This document shows positions 1 through 8,448 of a stretch of DNA of 43,329 bases, piece by piece. The notes under the pieces were generated by a model, which was not told the DNA's origin, ran no database searches, and saw only the letters and a program-made list of their open reading frames with translations. The stretch is from positions 1 to 43,329 of the forward strand of contig NZ_JACIHE010000042.1 in NCBI RefSeq assembly GCF_014198245.1. The letters are read 5' to 3'. The stretch comes from Bradyrhizobium sp. cir1. Its GTDB lineage: Bacteria; Pseudomonadota; Alphaproteobacteria; Rhizobiales; Xanthobacteraceae. A program made the position numbers and the translations under genes. Position 1 is the stretch's first letter. Every line of letters starts with the position of its first letter.

Positions 1-226
1 GCGAATCACAGCATCGCCGCCGTGGCAAATACTGATCCCTACCAAAAGAATCTCACGCTCTGAGGAGCCCGCCCTGAAGCGGGCGTCTCGAAGGACGAGG
101 CGCTTGCTCAGGCCGCCACCAAGACCCCCTCTGCGATAGCCCTACCCTCGTGGGGAGAGGGCAGCGGTGCGCTCGGCAAAATTTTCCGACCACGCTGCGG
201 ACGTCGAAATCACCGGCGGCAGGCGC
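1..226. other. Left edge, no gene assigned; dispersed repeat
   Basis: Frame 1 is open from the first base to a TGA at 61-63 (20 codons). This could be the 3' end of a gene cut by the window edge, but it is too short to judge. A GC-rich hairpin follows (GCCCGC at 67-72 pairing with GCGGGC at 79-84), continuing into a CTCGAAGGA-type sequence that resembles dispersed repeats of Bradyrhizobium. A half copy of the CCCTC...GGGAGAGGG palindrome found again at 43202-43228 lies around 144-168. Nothing else here looks coding. Confidence 0.4.
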
Positions 227-418
227 TTACGCCGCCTCCTTCACATCGCCATTCAGCAGCCTGCGCGCGGCGCGCTCGGCTTCGCGCGCGTTGCGGAAGA
301 GCTGGCCTTCGAGGCGGTTAAAGCGGTGGGATGAAGCGAAGAAGCAGTAACCTCCCTGGGAACGAACGACGATACCTGCGGTCTGCGATTCGACTTCGAT
401 GATGTAGCTGTCCGGCAT
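227..418 (-). CDS. Small hypothetical protein, 63 aa, probable EcfG regulon
   Basis: A 63-residue soluble protein of no family I can name. It has a beta-rich first half with a central QGGYCFF segment, and a basic amphipathic second half rich in Arg, Ala and Glu that looks helical. There is no signal peptide or membrane segment. The ATG at 418 is chosen over longer readings because GAGGAAA lies just upstream and a promoter matching the alphaproteobacterial EcfG consensus sits about 30 bp further up. It stands alone: the next gene in the same direction, the thioesterase, ends at 640. The promoter, if real, makes it a general stress gene. The function is unknown. Confidence 0.7.
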   Translation of the reverse strand: MPDSYIIEVESQTAGIVVRSQGGYCFFASSHRFNRLEGQLFRNAREAERAARRLLNGDVKEAA

Positions 419-447
419 GGTCCGTGGTTTCCTCAGTGCGGGCAAAT

Positions 448-472
448 AACGGCACTCCGACCCAAAGGTTCC
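448..472 (-). promoter_or_regulatory. EcfG-type (general stress) promoter for the 63-aa gene
   Basis: On the minus strand GGAAC (468-472) is followed after exactly 16 bases by CGTT (448-451). This is the consensus and spacing known for EcfG sigma factors of alphaproteobacteria. Transcription would start near 440, about 20 bases ahead of the ATG at 418, leaving room only for the Shine-Dalgarno. The match is seen; its use by EcfG is inferred. Confidence 0.6.
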
Positions 473-639
473 TAGGCATTTTCGGCCGTTTTCCGCCCCG
501 AATCGACACGCAATTGAGTACGCCGGGACCTCATCCGTTTTATGACTGGTTCTTGGCGAAGCCGCGACGCGGGAACGAGTCACCTGCCATTGCCAGCCTT
601 CGCGGACGATGACAGTTACCCTTGCGGTGACGCGCGTCG

Positions 640-1050
640 TTACGTCGCGATGACAGTGTCGCTCGAACGAACCGCCTGCGGGCGTCCGTGCTCGTCGATC
701 GAGACGTAGGTGAAGTTGCCGTCGGTGACGAGGAAGGGATCCCGCTCGCCGCGACGCAGCGCCCACGCTTCCAGATGCACGGTGATCGACGTGCGCCCCA
801 CACGCACAAGGTTGGCGTAGACGGAGACGAGATCGCCGACATAGACCGCTTTGCGAAAATTCATCGCCTCGATCGCGACCGTGACCGTGCGCGACTTCGC
901 GACCTTCGATGCGAACACGCCGCCGCCGACGTCCATCTGGCTGAGCAGCCAGCCGCCGAAGATGTCGCCGTTCGCGTTCGTATCGGCCGGCATCGCCAGC
1001 GTGCGGATGCAGAGATCCCCGCTCGGTCCGGTATTGGCTTGCTCGTTCAT
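640..1050 (-). CDS. Acyl-CoA thioesterase, YciA-like hotdog fold
   Basis: A 136-residue single-domain hotdog thioesterase that would hydrolyse acyl-CoA to free acid and CoA in the cytoplasm. The segment around residues 25-45 reads NANGDIFGGW...MD, the signature of the YciA/acyl-CoA hydrolase family, whose Asp takes part in catalysis. It is followed by the expected V-x-V-x-x-E-x-MNF strand near residues 55-65. The length fits the family. It starts 21 bp after the stop of the FadB-type gene and reads the same way, so it is probably the last gene of the beta-oxidation operon. There it could release CoA when acyl-CoA accumulates. Substrate chain length cannot be read from the sequence. Confidence 0.9.
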   Translation of the reverse strand: MNEQANTGPSGDLCIRTLAMPADTNANGDIFGGWLLSQMDVGGGVFASKVAKSRTVTVAIEAMNFRKAVYVGDLVSVYANLVRVGRTSITVHLEAWALRRGERDPFLVTDGNFTYVSIDEHGRPQAVRSSDTVIAT

Positions 1051-1071
1051 GCCTCTCTCACTTGAGATTGC

Positions 1072-3168
1072 TCACTTGAAATTGTCCCAGCCCGGATCGG
1101 GCGCGAAGCGCTCGCCGAATCGCTCCGCCAGCGCATGCAGGGTGGATACAATGTTTTCCACGCCGCGGGTGCGCGCGTAATTCAGTGGACCACCGCGGAA
1201 CGGTGCATAACCCGTGCCGAAGATCATGGCGCCGTCGACTGCATCAGCGTCGTCGACGATGCCCTCACGGAGCGCCGCAACGCAGACATTGGACATCGGC
1301 AGCACCAGGCGGTCGATCATCTGGTCGGCGACGCGTGGACCGGTTTCGGCGAGCTGTGCCTTCTCCGCCTTGCCGTCCTTCCAGGTGTAGAAGCCCTTGC
1401 CGGTCTTGCGGCCGAGCTCGCCCTTGGCAACCTTCTCGCGCAGCCAGGCCGGCGTCGGCGGCAAGAGATCACCGAACTTGGTGCGCAGCATGTCGCCGAC
1501 GTCCATGCAGATGTCGAGGCCGACCTGGTCGGCCAGTTCGATCGGCCCCATCGGCATGCCGAATTGCTCCGCCGCGGCATCGATCAGCCGCTGGTCGGTC
1601 TTCTCGTCCAGCATCACCATGGCTTCGAGCATGTACGGCGTCAGCGCGCGGTTGACGAGGAAGCCGGGCGAGCTCTTCACGGCGAGCGGCAGGCGGTCGA
1701 TCGCACCCACGAAGGCGAGCGCCTCTTTCAACACCTGTGCATCGTTGCCGTCATGGCTGACGACCTCGACCAGTTGCAGCCGCGACACCGGGTTGAAGAA
1801 ATGCAGCCCGACCAGCCGCTCCGGCCGCGCCAGCGTGGTGCGCAGATCCTGAAGCGGAATGCTCGACGTATTGGTCGCAAGGATCGCGCCCGGCTTCATC
1901 CGCGGCTCGAGGCCGGCATAGACCTTCTGTTTCAGCTCGAGCTTTTCCGGCACCGCCTCGATGATGAGATCGGCATTGCGGACGCCCTCGCCGTCCATAT
2001 CGGGGAGCAGGCGATCGAGCGCGTCGCGCACCTCGGTGGACTTGCGGATGATCTTGCCGTAGAGCTCGGCCGCGCGTTTCACGGCGCCTGCGATCGGCTC
2101 CGCCTTCATGTCGGCGAGCGAGACGCGCAGCCCTTGCCCGGCTACCCAAGCCGCGATGTCACCGCCCATGGCGCCGGCGCCGATGACGTGGACATGCTTC
2201 ACCGTGTTGCCGGAGCCCGCCGCCTTCTTCATCTGCTCGCGCAGGAAGAACACGCGAATCAGGTTCTGGGCCGTCGGCGTCACCATCAGCTTGGCGAATG
2301 ACGCCTGCTCGGCATTCAGCATCGCGGCCTTGCTGCCGCCATGGGTCTCCCAGAGATCGATCAGCGCGTAGGGCGCGGGATAATGGTCGCGGGACGCGGC
2401 CTTCGCCGCCTCCGAGCGCATGCGCTTGGCCAGCAGTCCGCGCACCGGTCCGAGATTGGCGGCGCGCGTCAGCAGGCCGGGCTTGGCCCGCTTCAGCCGG
2501 CCAAACAGCACGTCCTTCACGGCACCACGGACGTGGCGCTCCTGCGTCACGGTATCGACAAGGCCGAGCGATTTGGCGCGACGCGCGTCGATGGTGCGGC
2601 CGGTCAGCATCAGCGCCATCGACTGCGTCGGATTGACCAGCGCAGTGAAGCGCGCCGTGCCGCCGAGGCCGGGATGCAGGCCCAGCATCACCTCCGGGAA
2701 GCCGAAGCGCGCGCCGTCGATGGCGATGCGCGACTGGCAGGCCAGCGCGACCTCGAGGCCGCCGCCGAGACAAAAGCCGTGGATGACCGCGACCGTCGGC
2801 AGCTTTAGCGCTTCCAGATGATCGACCACCGCATGCGCAGCGCGGATACGCGTTTCCACCATCTCGGGATCGCTGGCGCCGCGGAATTCGTTGACGTCGG
2901 CACCGGCAATGAAGCCGGACGGCTTTGCGGAGCGGATCACGAGGCCGGCGGGACGCTCGGTCTCGATCGCCGCGAGCACGGCGTCGAATTCCTCCATCAC
3001 GTCCGAGGACAGCGTGTTGGCGCTGGCGCCGTCTCGGTCGAACAGCAGCCAGGCGACGCCGTCGGCATCGCGCGTCAGCCTGAAGTGCTTGTAGGGGCCG
3101 TCTGGCGCCGGCTGCGGCCCGAGCGTGAGGACGCGGTCGCCGAGCGCGGTCATGATCCTGGAATCCAT
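1072..3168 (-). CDS. Bifunctional enoyl-CoA hydratase / 3-hydroxyacyl-CoA dehydrogenase (FadB/FadJ-like)
   Basis: A 698-residue fatty-acid oxidation alpha subunit. The N-terminal crotonase domain (about 15-200) carries GFCLGGGLEVALA and FGFPEVMLGLHPGLGG, which hold the two catalytic glutamates of the hydratase. A Rossmann NAD-binding domain begins near residue 325 with VIGAGAMGGDIA. The C-terminal dehydrogenase domains include HFFNPV and the GFLVNR motif. Length matches the family (about 700-730). The ATG at 3168 was chosen because it lies 2 bp after the thiolase stop; an upstream in-frame ATG at 3219 would lie inside the thiolase. It catalyses steps two and three of beta-oxidation and should complex with the thiolase encoded just upstream. 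Confidence 0.95.
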   Translation of the reverse strand: MDSRIMTALGDRVLTLGPQPAPDGPYKHFRLTRDADGVAWLLFDRDGASANTLSSDVMEEFDAVLAAIETERPAGLVIRSAKPSGFIAGADVNEFRGASDPEMVETRIRAAHAVVDHLEALKLPTVAVIHGFCLGGGLEVALACQSRIAIDGARFGFPEVMLGLHPGLGGTARFTALVNPTQSMALMLTGRTIDARRAKSLGLVDTVTQERHVRGAVKDVLFGRLKRAKPGLLTRAANLGPVRGLLAKRMRSEAAKAASRDHYPAPYALIDLWETHGGSKAAMLNAEQASFAKLMVTPTAQNLIRVFFLREQMKKAAGSGNTVKHVHVIGAGAMGGDIAAWVAGQGLRVSLADMKAEPIAGAVKRAAELYGKIIRKSTEVRDALDRLLPDMDGEGVRNADLIIEAVPEKLELKQKVYAGLEPRMKPGAILATNTSSIPLQDLRTTLARPERLVGLHFFNPVSRLQLVEVVSHDGNDAQVLKEALAFVGAIDRLPLAVKSSPGFLVNRALTPYMLEAMVMLDEKTDQRLIDAAAEQFGMPMGPIELADQVGLDICMDVGDMLRTKFGDLLPPTPAWLREKVAKGELGRKTGKGFYTWKDGKAEKAQLAETGPRVADQMIDRLVLPMSNVCVAALREGIVDDADAVDGAMIFGTGYAPFRGGPLNYARTRGVENIVSTLHALAERFGERFAPDPGWDNFK

Positions 3169-3170
3169 GG

Positions 3171-4454
3171 TCACACCGCCTCGATCAGCATGGCGCCGCC
3201 GAGCCCGCCGCCGATGCATTCGGTGGCAACGCCGCGCCGCGTGCCGAGCCGCTTCATCGCATTGACGAGATGCAGCACGATGCGGTTGCCGGAGGTGCCG
3301 ACGGGATGGCCGAGCGAAATCGCGCCGCCATCGACGTTGAGCCTTTCACGATCAATCTCGCCGGCGGCGCCGTCGAGCCCCAGAATCTCGCGGCAAAACT
3401 TGTCGTCGTTCCAGGCGGCGAGACAGCCGAGCACTTGCGTCGCGAACGCCTCGTTCAGCTCCCAGGTCTCGACGTCCTTGATGGTGAGGTCGTTGCGCTT
3501 CAGCAGCGGCGTGACCGACATCACCGGGCCGAGCCCCATGATGCTGGGATCGAGCGCGGCCCAATGGCTGTCGACGATGACGGCCTTCGGCGTCAGTCTA
3601 TGCTTTGCCACCGCTTCGTCGGAGGCGAGGATCACCCAGGACGCGCCGTCGGTGATCTGCGAGGAATTGCCGGCGGTGACCTGGCCCCAGGGGCGCTCGA
3701 ACACCGGCCTCAGTTTCGCGAGAGACTCGGCCGTCGAGTCCGGCCGCACGCCGTCGTCATGGTCGAAGAATTTTCCGTTGCGGGAGAACGCGGTCTCGAC
3801 CTCGCCTTTGAGAAAACCCGCGCCTTGCGCATGCGCAAGCCGGCGATGGCTCTCGGCGGCATAGGCGTCCGACTCCGCGCGGGTGATACCGAAGAGATGG
3901 CCGACGACCTCGGCGGTCTGGCCCATGTTCAGGTCTGTGACGGGATCGGTCAGCCCGCGCTCGAGGCCAATGATCGGCTTGAGATAACGCGGCCGCAGCT
4001 TGAACGCCGCGGCGAGCTTCGCCGCCACGCTTTTGGCGGTGGCGAGCCCGGCGAACCAGCGCACGCCGGAGTTCGGCCAGACCAGCGGCGCGTGGCTCAG
4101 CGCCTCGGTGCCGCCGGCCAAAATCATGTCGGCATGGCCCTCGCGGATGTAGCGGTAGGCGGTGTCGATCGACTGCATGCCCGAGCCGCAATTGATCTGC
4201 ACGGTGAAGGCGACCATATCCTCGCCCATGCCGAGCCGGAGCGCCGCGACACGGGCCGGATTCATCTCGTCGGCGATGACGTTGACGCAGCCGAGAATGA
4301 CCTGGTCGAAATCGACGGGTGAAAACGGCTGGCGCGCCAAGAGCGGCCGTCCGCATTGCACGGCAAGATCGACCGGCGTGAATGGCCCCGGCCCGGAGCG
4401 CGCCTTCAAAAACGGCGTCCGGCTGCCGTCGACGATGAAAACCGGTCGTGCCAT
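3171..4454 (-). CDS. Acetyl-CoA C-acyltransferase (thiolase), beta-oxidation beta subunit
   Basis: A 427-residue thiolase that cleaves 3-ketoacyl-CoA with CoA, the last step of beta-oxidation. The nucleophilic Cys is in NCGSGMQ (C89). The C-terminal GHPVGTSG motif supplies the catalytic His, and the second Cys sits in ECIGGGLGGAM near the end. Its length and the GGTEALSHAP segment resemble the FadI/trifunctional beta-subunit branch more than short biosynthetic thiolases. The start overlaps the stop of the acyl-CoA dehydrogenase by one base (TGATG), implying translational coupling. The FadB-type gene follows after 2 bp. Acetoacetyl-CoA thiolase activity is possible, but the operon context favours beta-oxidation. 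Confidence 0.95.
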   Translation of the reverse strand: MARPVFIVDGSRTPFLKARSGPGPFTPVDLAVQCGRPLLARQPFSPVDFDQVILGCVNVIADEMNPARVAALRLGMGEDMVAFTVQINCGSGMQSIDTAYRYIREGHADMILAGGTEALSHAPLVWPNSGVRWFAGLATAKSVAAKLAAAFKLRPRYLKPIIGLERGLTDPVTDLNMGQTAEVVGHLFGITRAESDAYAAESHRRLAHAQGAGFLKGEVETAFSRNGKFFDHDDGVRPDSTAESLAKLRPVFERPWGQVTAGNSSQITDGASWVILASDEAVAKHRLTPKAVIVDSHWAALDPSIMGLGPVMSVTPLLKRNDLTIKDVETWELNEAFATQVLGCLAAWNDDKFCREILGLDGAAGEIDRERLNVDGGAISLGHPVGTSGNRIVLHLVNAMKRLGTRRGVATECIGGGLGGAMLIEAV

Positions 4455-6721
4455 CAGCTTGCCGCCCTCTGCTCACCGAGTTCCTGGAAGAACTGATGCA
4501 CGTCGCCGGTTTTCTTGTAAATCGGCGACAGTGCCTCCGGCGCAAAATCGTCGACCTCTATCACTTCAGTGACGGCGTCGCGGGCCACGGCAAGCTGCTC
4601 GCCTTCGGCCTGCGTGATCACGCCTTTGGCAACGGCCTCCTTCCAGTCGCTTAAATGTGCAGCACGCATCCGCTTGGCGATGGCTTCCGTACCTGCTACC
4701 AGCTTGAACGCGCGCTCCAGCCGGGCGAATCCGCCGTCATCGTCGACATGAGCGAGATCCGGCGTCAGGCGCTCGCGCGCGGCCGACGGCTCCAGCACGA
4801 TGCCGGCGCATTGGTGCACGACGCGATCGGACGGGCCGAGCACGCGCGCCCCGAAGGGCTGGACCACGAGCTTGAGGAAGCCGGCGACAAAGCGGTTCGG
4901 CAGATTGGCGAGAATTTCGGCAAGCCGGTTCTCGATGGTCTTGAAGCCGGTCGCCATGCACCATTCCAACGCGGCGAAGTCTTCCTTCTGCCGGCCCTCG
5001 TCCTGCCAGCGCTTCAGCGCCGCCGAAAGCAGATACAGTTCGGAAAGAATGTCGCCGAAGCGTGCCGACAGCATTTCCTTGCGCTTGAGCGCGCCGCCGA
5101 GCGTCAGCAGCGCCATGTCGGCGCAGAGCGCAAACGCTGCGGAGTAGCGCGAGAGCTGGCGGTAGAATGGCGTGGCATCGCCGGCATCGGGCGCCATTGC
5201 GAAAGCGCCAAAGGTCCAGCTACGTCCGAAGGCACGCAAGAGTGTTCCGAAACTGTGGCCGACATGCTTCCAGAACGCCTTGTCGAAGGCGGTGAGCCCG
5301 CGCTCGCGATCGGTGTCCGCCAGCGCGTTCATCTCGTCGAGCAGATAGGGATGGGCGCGGATCGCGCCCTGCCCGAACACGATGAGGTTGCGGGTCAGGA
5401 TGTTGGCGCCCTCGACAGTGATGCCGACCGGCACGGCGCGGTGCAGATTGCCGAGATAGTTTTGCGGACCGTCGATCACGGCCTTGCCGCCATGAATGTC
5501 CATGGCGTCGTCGACCGCAGTGCGCATCCGCTCCGTCGCGTGCAGCTTCATGATGCCGGAGATGACGGCGGGATGAATGCCGGCATTGAGCGCCGCGCAG
5601 GTGAGTCGGCGCGCCGCGTCGAGCTGATAGGCGGTGGCGACGATGCGGGCCAGCGGCTCCTCGACACCCTCGAACTTGGAGATCGAGATGCCAAACTGCT
5701 CGCGGATCCGGGCATAGGCACCGGTGGTGCGCGCGGCATACGCAGCACCTGCCGCCGACAGCGACGGCAGCGAGATGCCGCGGCCGGCGGCGAGCGCGGT
5801 CATCAGCATCTTCCAACCCTGCCCGAGGCGCTCCTTGCCACCGATGACGTAGTCGAGCGGGATGAAGACGTCGCGGCCCCGGTTCGGGCCGTTCTGGAAC
5901 ACCTGCATCGAGGGCAGGTGGCGCTGGCCGATCTCGACGCCGGGCAAGTTCGTCGGGATCAGCGCTACGGTGATGCCGAGCTCTTCCTGATCGCCAACCA
6001 GACGATCGGGATCATAGGCCTTGAAGGCGAGGCCCAGCAGCGTCGCGACCGGGCCAAGCGTGATGTAGCGCTTGTGCCAGTTGAGCCTGAGGCCGACGAC
6101 CTCGCGGCCTTCGAAGTTGCCCTTGCAGATGATGCCGGTGTCGACCATCGAGGCGGCATCCGAGCCGGCCTCGGGGCTGGTGAGGCCGAAGCAGGGAATG
6201 TCGTGCCCATCGGCGAGCCGCGGCAGCCAGCGCTCCTGCTGCTCCCTGGTGCCGAAGCGCATCAGGAGCTCGCCGGGCCCGAGCGAGTTCGGCACCATCA
6301 CCGTGACGGCCGCCGCGATCGAGCGGGTCGAAATCTTGCGCACCACTTCCGAATGCGCGTAGGGCGAGAAGCCGAGGCCGCCGAATTCCTTCGGAATGAT
6401 CATGCCGAAGAACTTTTCGCGCTTGACGAAGTGCCAGACGTCCTGCGGCAGGTCGCGCCATTCCCAGAAGATTTTCCACTCGTCGAGCATGGCGCAGAGC
6501 TCGTCGACGGGGCCGCTGAGGAAGGCCTGCTCCTCGTCGGTCAATCTGGCCGGCGCGATTTTCAGCAGTTTCGACCAGTCGGGATCACCGGTGAAGAGAT
6601 CGGCATCCCACCAGACGTCGCCGGCCTCCAGCGCCTCGCGCTCGGTGTCGGACATCGCCGGCAGCACGCCGCGCGCCCAGGAGAAGATCGGCTTTGTGAT
6701 GGTGTCGCGGCGGAAGCTCAT
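4454..6721 (-). CDS. fadE: Acyl-CoA dehydrogenase, FadE type
   Basis: A 755-residue FAD-dependent acyl-CoA dehydrogenase, close in length to the long FadE family (about 800) rather than the usual 380-residue enzymes. After an N-terminal extension the dehydrogenase core (about 75-480) shows the FGGLGFSPYAHSEVV segment, the FAD/substrate-binding GLTSPEAGSDAAS motif and the C-terminal helical-domain segment MDIHGGKAVIDGP. The last 250 residues are the FadE-type extension. It would oxidise acyl-CoA to trans-2-enoyl-CoA, the first step of the pathway completed by the next genes. The ATG at 6721 (MSFRRD) is preferred; an in-frame ATG four codons earlier is possible. It is the first gene of the operon. 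Confidence 0.92.
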   Translation of the reverse strand: MSFRRDTITKPIFSWARGVLPAMSDTEREALEAGDVWWDADLFTGDPDWSKLLKIAPARLTDEEQAFLSGPVDELCAMLDEWKIFWEWRDLPQDVWHFVKREKFFGMIIPKEFGGLGFSPYAHSEVVRKISTRSIAAAVTVMVPNSLGPGELLMRFGTREQQERWLPRLADGHDIPCFGLTSPEAGSDAASMVDTGIICKGNFEGREVVGLRLNWHKRYITLGPVATLLGLAFKAYDPDRLVGDQEELGITVALIPTNLPGVEIGQRHLPSMQVFQNGPNRGRDVFIPLDYVIGGKERLGQGWKMLMTALAAGRGISLPSLSAAGAAYAARTTGAYARIREQFGISISKFEGVEEPLARIVATAYQLDAARRLTCAALNAGIHPAVISGIMKLHATERMRTAVDDAMDIHGGKAVIDGPQNYLGNLHRAVPVGITVEGANILTRNLIVFGQGAIRAHPYLLDEMNALADTDRERGLTAFDKAFWKHVGHSFGTLLRAFGRSWTFGAFAMAPDAGDATPFYRQLSRYSAAFALCADMALLTLGGALKRKEMLSARFGDILSELYLLSAALKRWQDEGRQKEDFAALEWCMATGFKTIENRLAEILANLPNRFVAGFLKLVVQPFGARVLGPSDRVVHQCAGIVLEPSAARERLTPDLAHVDDDGGFARLERAFKLVAGTEAIAKRMRAAHLSDWKEAVAKGVITQAEGEQLAVARDAVTEVIEVDDFAPEALSPIYKKTGDVHQFFQELGEQRAAS

Positions 6722-6754
6722 GGCGGACCTCATGCATCGGCGCGGTGACAGGGC

Positions 6755-6760
6755 ATTTTA
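6755..6760 (-). promoter_or_regulatory. Possible -10 box for the beta-oxidation operon
   Basis: On the minus strand TAAAAT lies 33 bases before the fadE start and is the only good -10 match in the short leader. The hexamers 16-18 bases upstream do not resemble TTGACA, so a weak or activator-dependent promoter is the most that can be said. Confidence 0.3.
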
Positions 6761-6897
6761 GCGGAAAGTGGCCGGGGTGCGTGAACACTTCGCGAGCAAA
6801 AAGAAGCGAATTGACGCGGCCGGGCGGCCGCCCAGGGGACTAACGGCCGGGGCGTGGGGGCAGTTCCGGGGAGGGGAAATGGGCTGATTACCCCGCC

Positions 6898-7001
6898 GTC
6901 ATTCCGGGGCACGCGAAGCGTGAGCCCGGAATCCATCGTGCGGCTGAGTCGGTTGATGAATGGATTCCGGGCTCGCGCCTGACGGCGCGCCCCGGAATGA
7001 C
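6898..7001. repeat. Dispersed palindromic repeat (GTCATTCCGGGGC family)
   Basis: Nested inverted repeat. The outer arms are GTCATTCCGGGGC (6898-6910) and its exact complement (6989-7001). The inner arms are GAGCCCGGAATCCAT (6922-6936) and its exact complement (6960-6974). It fills the gap between fadE and the end of the flavin-reductase gene, just beyond that gene's stop. Related copies with the same ends are at 11765-11864 and about 24711-24811. Confidence 0.85.
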
Positions 7002-7010
7002 TGTGGCGGC

Positions 7011-7634
7011 CTAATCCGGCCGGATCATCTCGAACATGTTTTCCGGCTTGATCTCGAAATAGTCGCCGCGGCGGCCGGCGCGAACGATGGGGCGGGCGGC
7101 GGCGGTCTGATAGACGCCGTCCTTGATCATGGCCTTGTCGATGTGGACGGCGACCACCTCGCCGAGCGTCAGCCAGGCGTCGGCCTCCTTGCCATTGGCG
7201 CCCTTGAGGCGAACGATGTCGGACACCTTGCATTCGAAGGCGACAGGGCTCTCGCCGACGCGCGGCACGTTGACGAGCTTGCCGGGGACGGCGGTGAGGC
7301 CCGCGACCTCGAACTCGTCGACCTCGGGCGCGACATGCGCGGCGGTTGCATTCATCTGCTTCGCCAGATCCATCGTGGCGAGATTCCAGACGAACTCGCC
7401 GGTCTGCTGGATGTTCTCGACCGTGTCCTTCCAGTTGGTGGAGGAGAAGCCGATGATCGGCGGCACATAGCAGAATGCGTTGAAGAAGCTGTAGGGGGCG
7501 AGGTTGACGTGGCCCCTGGTATCGCGGGAGGAGATCCAGCCGATCGGGCGCGGTGCGATGATGGCGTTGAAGGGATCATGCTTGAGGCCGTGGCCCTTGG
7601 AGGGCTCGTAGAAGTAGAGGTCTTTGTCGGTCAC
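7011..7634 (-). CDS. Flavin reductase-like domain protein (DIM6/NTAB family)
   Basis: A 207-residue protein of the flavin reductase-like, FMN-binding split-barrel family. The N-terminal half contains the family pattern NAIIAPRPIGWISS, then NLAPYSFFNAFCYVPPIIGFSS, which forms the flavin pocket; the C-terminal half carries ECKVSDIVRL and a VVAVHID strand. Members reduce or bind FMN and often partner oxygenases, but none is encoded next to it and its substrate is unknown. A GTG at 7634 is chosen as start because GGGGAGAG lies 5 bases upstream. The longer in-frame ATG reading (MLRYARND) only translates a dispersed repeat. It is monocistronic. Confidence 0.85.
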   Translation of the reverse strand: MTDKDLYFYEPSKGHGLKHDPFNAIIAPRPIGWISSRDTRGHVNLAPYSFFNAFCYVPPIIGFSSTNWKDTVENIQQTGEFVWNLATMDLAKQMNATAAHVAPEVDEFEVAGLTAVPGKLVNVPRVGESPVAFECKVSDIVRLKGANGKEADAWLTLGEVVAVHIDKAMIKDGVYQTAAARPIVRAGRRGDYFEIKPENMFEMIRPD

Positions 7635-7651
7635 ACTGGCTCTCCCCTGCT

Positions 7652-7731
7652 CGTCATTGCGAGCGTAGCGAAGCAATCCAGAATCCCTCCGCGGAGACAG
7701 TCTGGATTGCTTCGCTACGCTCGCAATGACG
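7652..7731. repeat. Dispersed palindromic repeat with perfect 31-bp arms
   Basis: Left arm 7652-7682 and right arm 7701-7731 are perfect complements over 31 bp around an 18-base loop. The core is GCGAGCGTAGCGAAGCAATC. A degenerate relative lies at 11657-11699. It sits upstream of the flavin-reductase gene and 83 bp beyond the stop of tetR, so it may also end transcription from the efflux operon. Confidence 0.9.
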
Positions 7732-7814
7732 GAGTATGTTGATCCGTCCTGGCCGCCACCAGTCGGTCAGCCCGGGGGCGGTCGGCCTGCTTATAGGAGA
7801 AAATGCCCCGCCCG

Positions 7815-8414
7815 TCAGTGGCGCGGCGACAGACCCGCGATGACGAAATCGATCATCTGGTCGATGGTCGGGCCCGGCTTGGTGGCGCACTGGGCGATCA
7901 TCTGGGGGTGGAAGAAGCGGATCATCGCGGTGCAGGCGCAGAGCGAGGCCAGTTGCAGGTCCGGCGCCTCGAACTCGCCGGAGGCGACACCTTGCGCGAT
8001 CATCTGGCCGATGACGCCGGCGATGCACTCCATATGGGCGACGCAGACGTCCCAGTCCTCCTCCATCGCGATCGCGACCATCTCGTGCAGCTTGTTGTCG
8101 CCGACATAGCGCTCGGTGTTCATGCGATGGATGGTGGTGAGCAGCTCGCGGAAGCGCGGGAGCACCGGACCGGGCCGGGCCACGATCCGTTGCGCCTCCA
8201 GCTCGACCTCGCCCATCAGCGAACGGGCCACCGCCTGGTGAATCGCCTTCTTCGATTCGAAGAAGCGATAGACGTTGGCGGGGCTCATCCTGAGCTCCTT
8301 GGCGATGTCCCCGACCGTGGTCTTCTGGTAGCCGATCTGCCGGAACAGCCGCTCGGCCACCTCGAGGATACGATCCCGGGTGTCGCCTTCGATATGTTCC
8401 GAAACAAGGGCCAT
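7815..8414 (-). CDS. TetR-family regulator of the adjacent RND pump
   Basis: A 199-residue TetR repressor. The N-terminal helix-turn-helix domain (about 9-55) runs from RDRILEVAERLF through the recognition region IAKELRMSPANVYRFFESK. The remainder is the variable ligand-binding and dimerisation domain, including a Cys-rich LCACTAMIRFFHP stretch. It follows the RND pump gene after 34 bp in the same direction, so it is probably co-transcribed and represses the operon through the inverted repeat upstream of the adaptor gene. The ligand cannot be predicted. Confidence 0.9.
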   Translation of the reverse strand: MALVSEHIEGDTRDRILEVAERLFRQIGYQKTTVGDIAKELRMSPANVYRFFESKKAIHQAVARSLMGEVELEAQRIVARPGPVLPRFRELLTTIHRMNTERYVGDNKLHEMVAIAMEEDWDVCVAHMECIAGVIGQMIAQGVASGEFEAPDLQLASLCACTAMIRFFHPQMIAQCATKPGPTIDQMIDFVIAGLSPRH

Positions 8415-8448
8415 CAGTCAGGACTCGTCAATCAACACTTCTTCTCAC

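Noticed and set aside
1135..2301. Long plus-strand ORF of 388 codons
   Set aside because: It lies antisense to the FadB-type gene and gives a His/Arg/Asp-rich translation with no family features, as expected for a shadow frame in high-GC DNA. The same applies to long antisense frames at 4655-6748, 9073-11718, 25403-27388 and 29343-31061.
7635..7676. Extended N-terminus MLRYARND for the flavin-reductase-like gene
   Set aside because: It translates the arm of a dispersed palindrome; the GTG at 7634 has a good Shine-Dalgarno and fits the family start.
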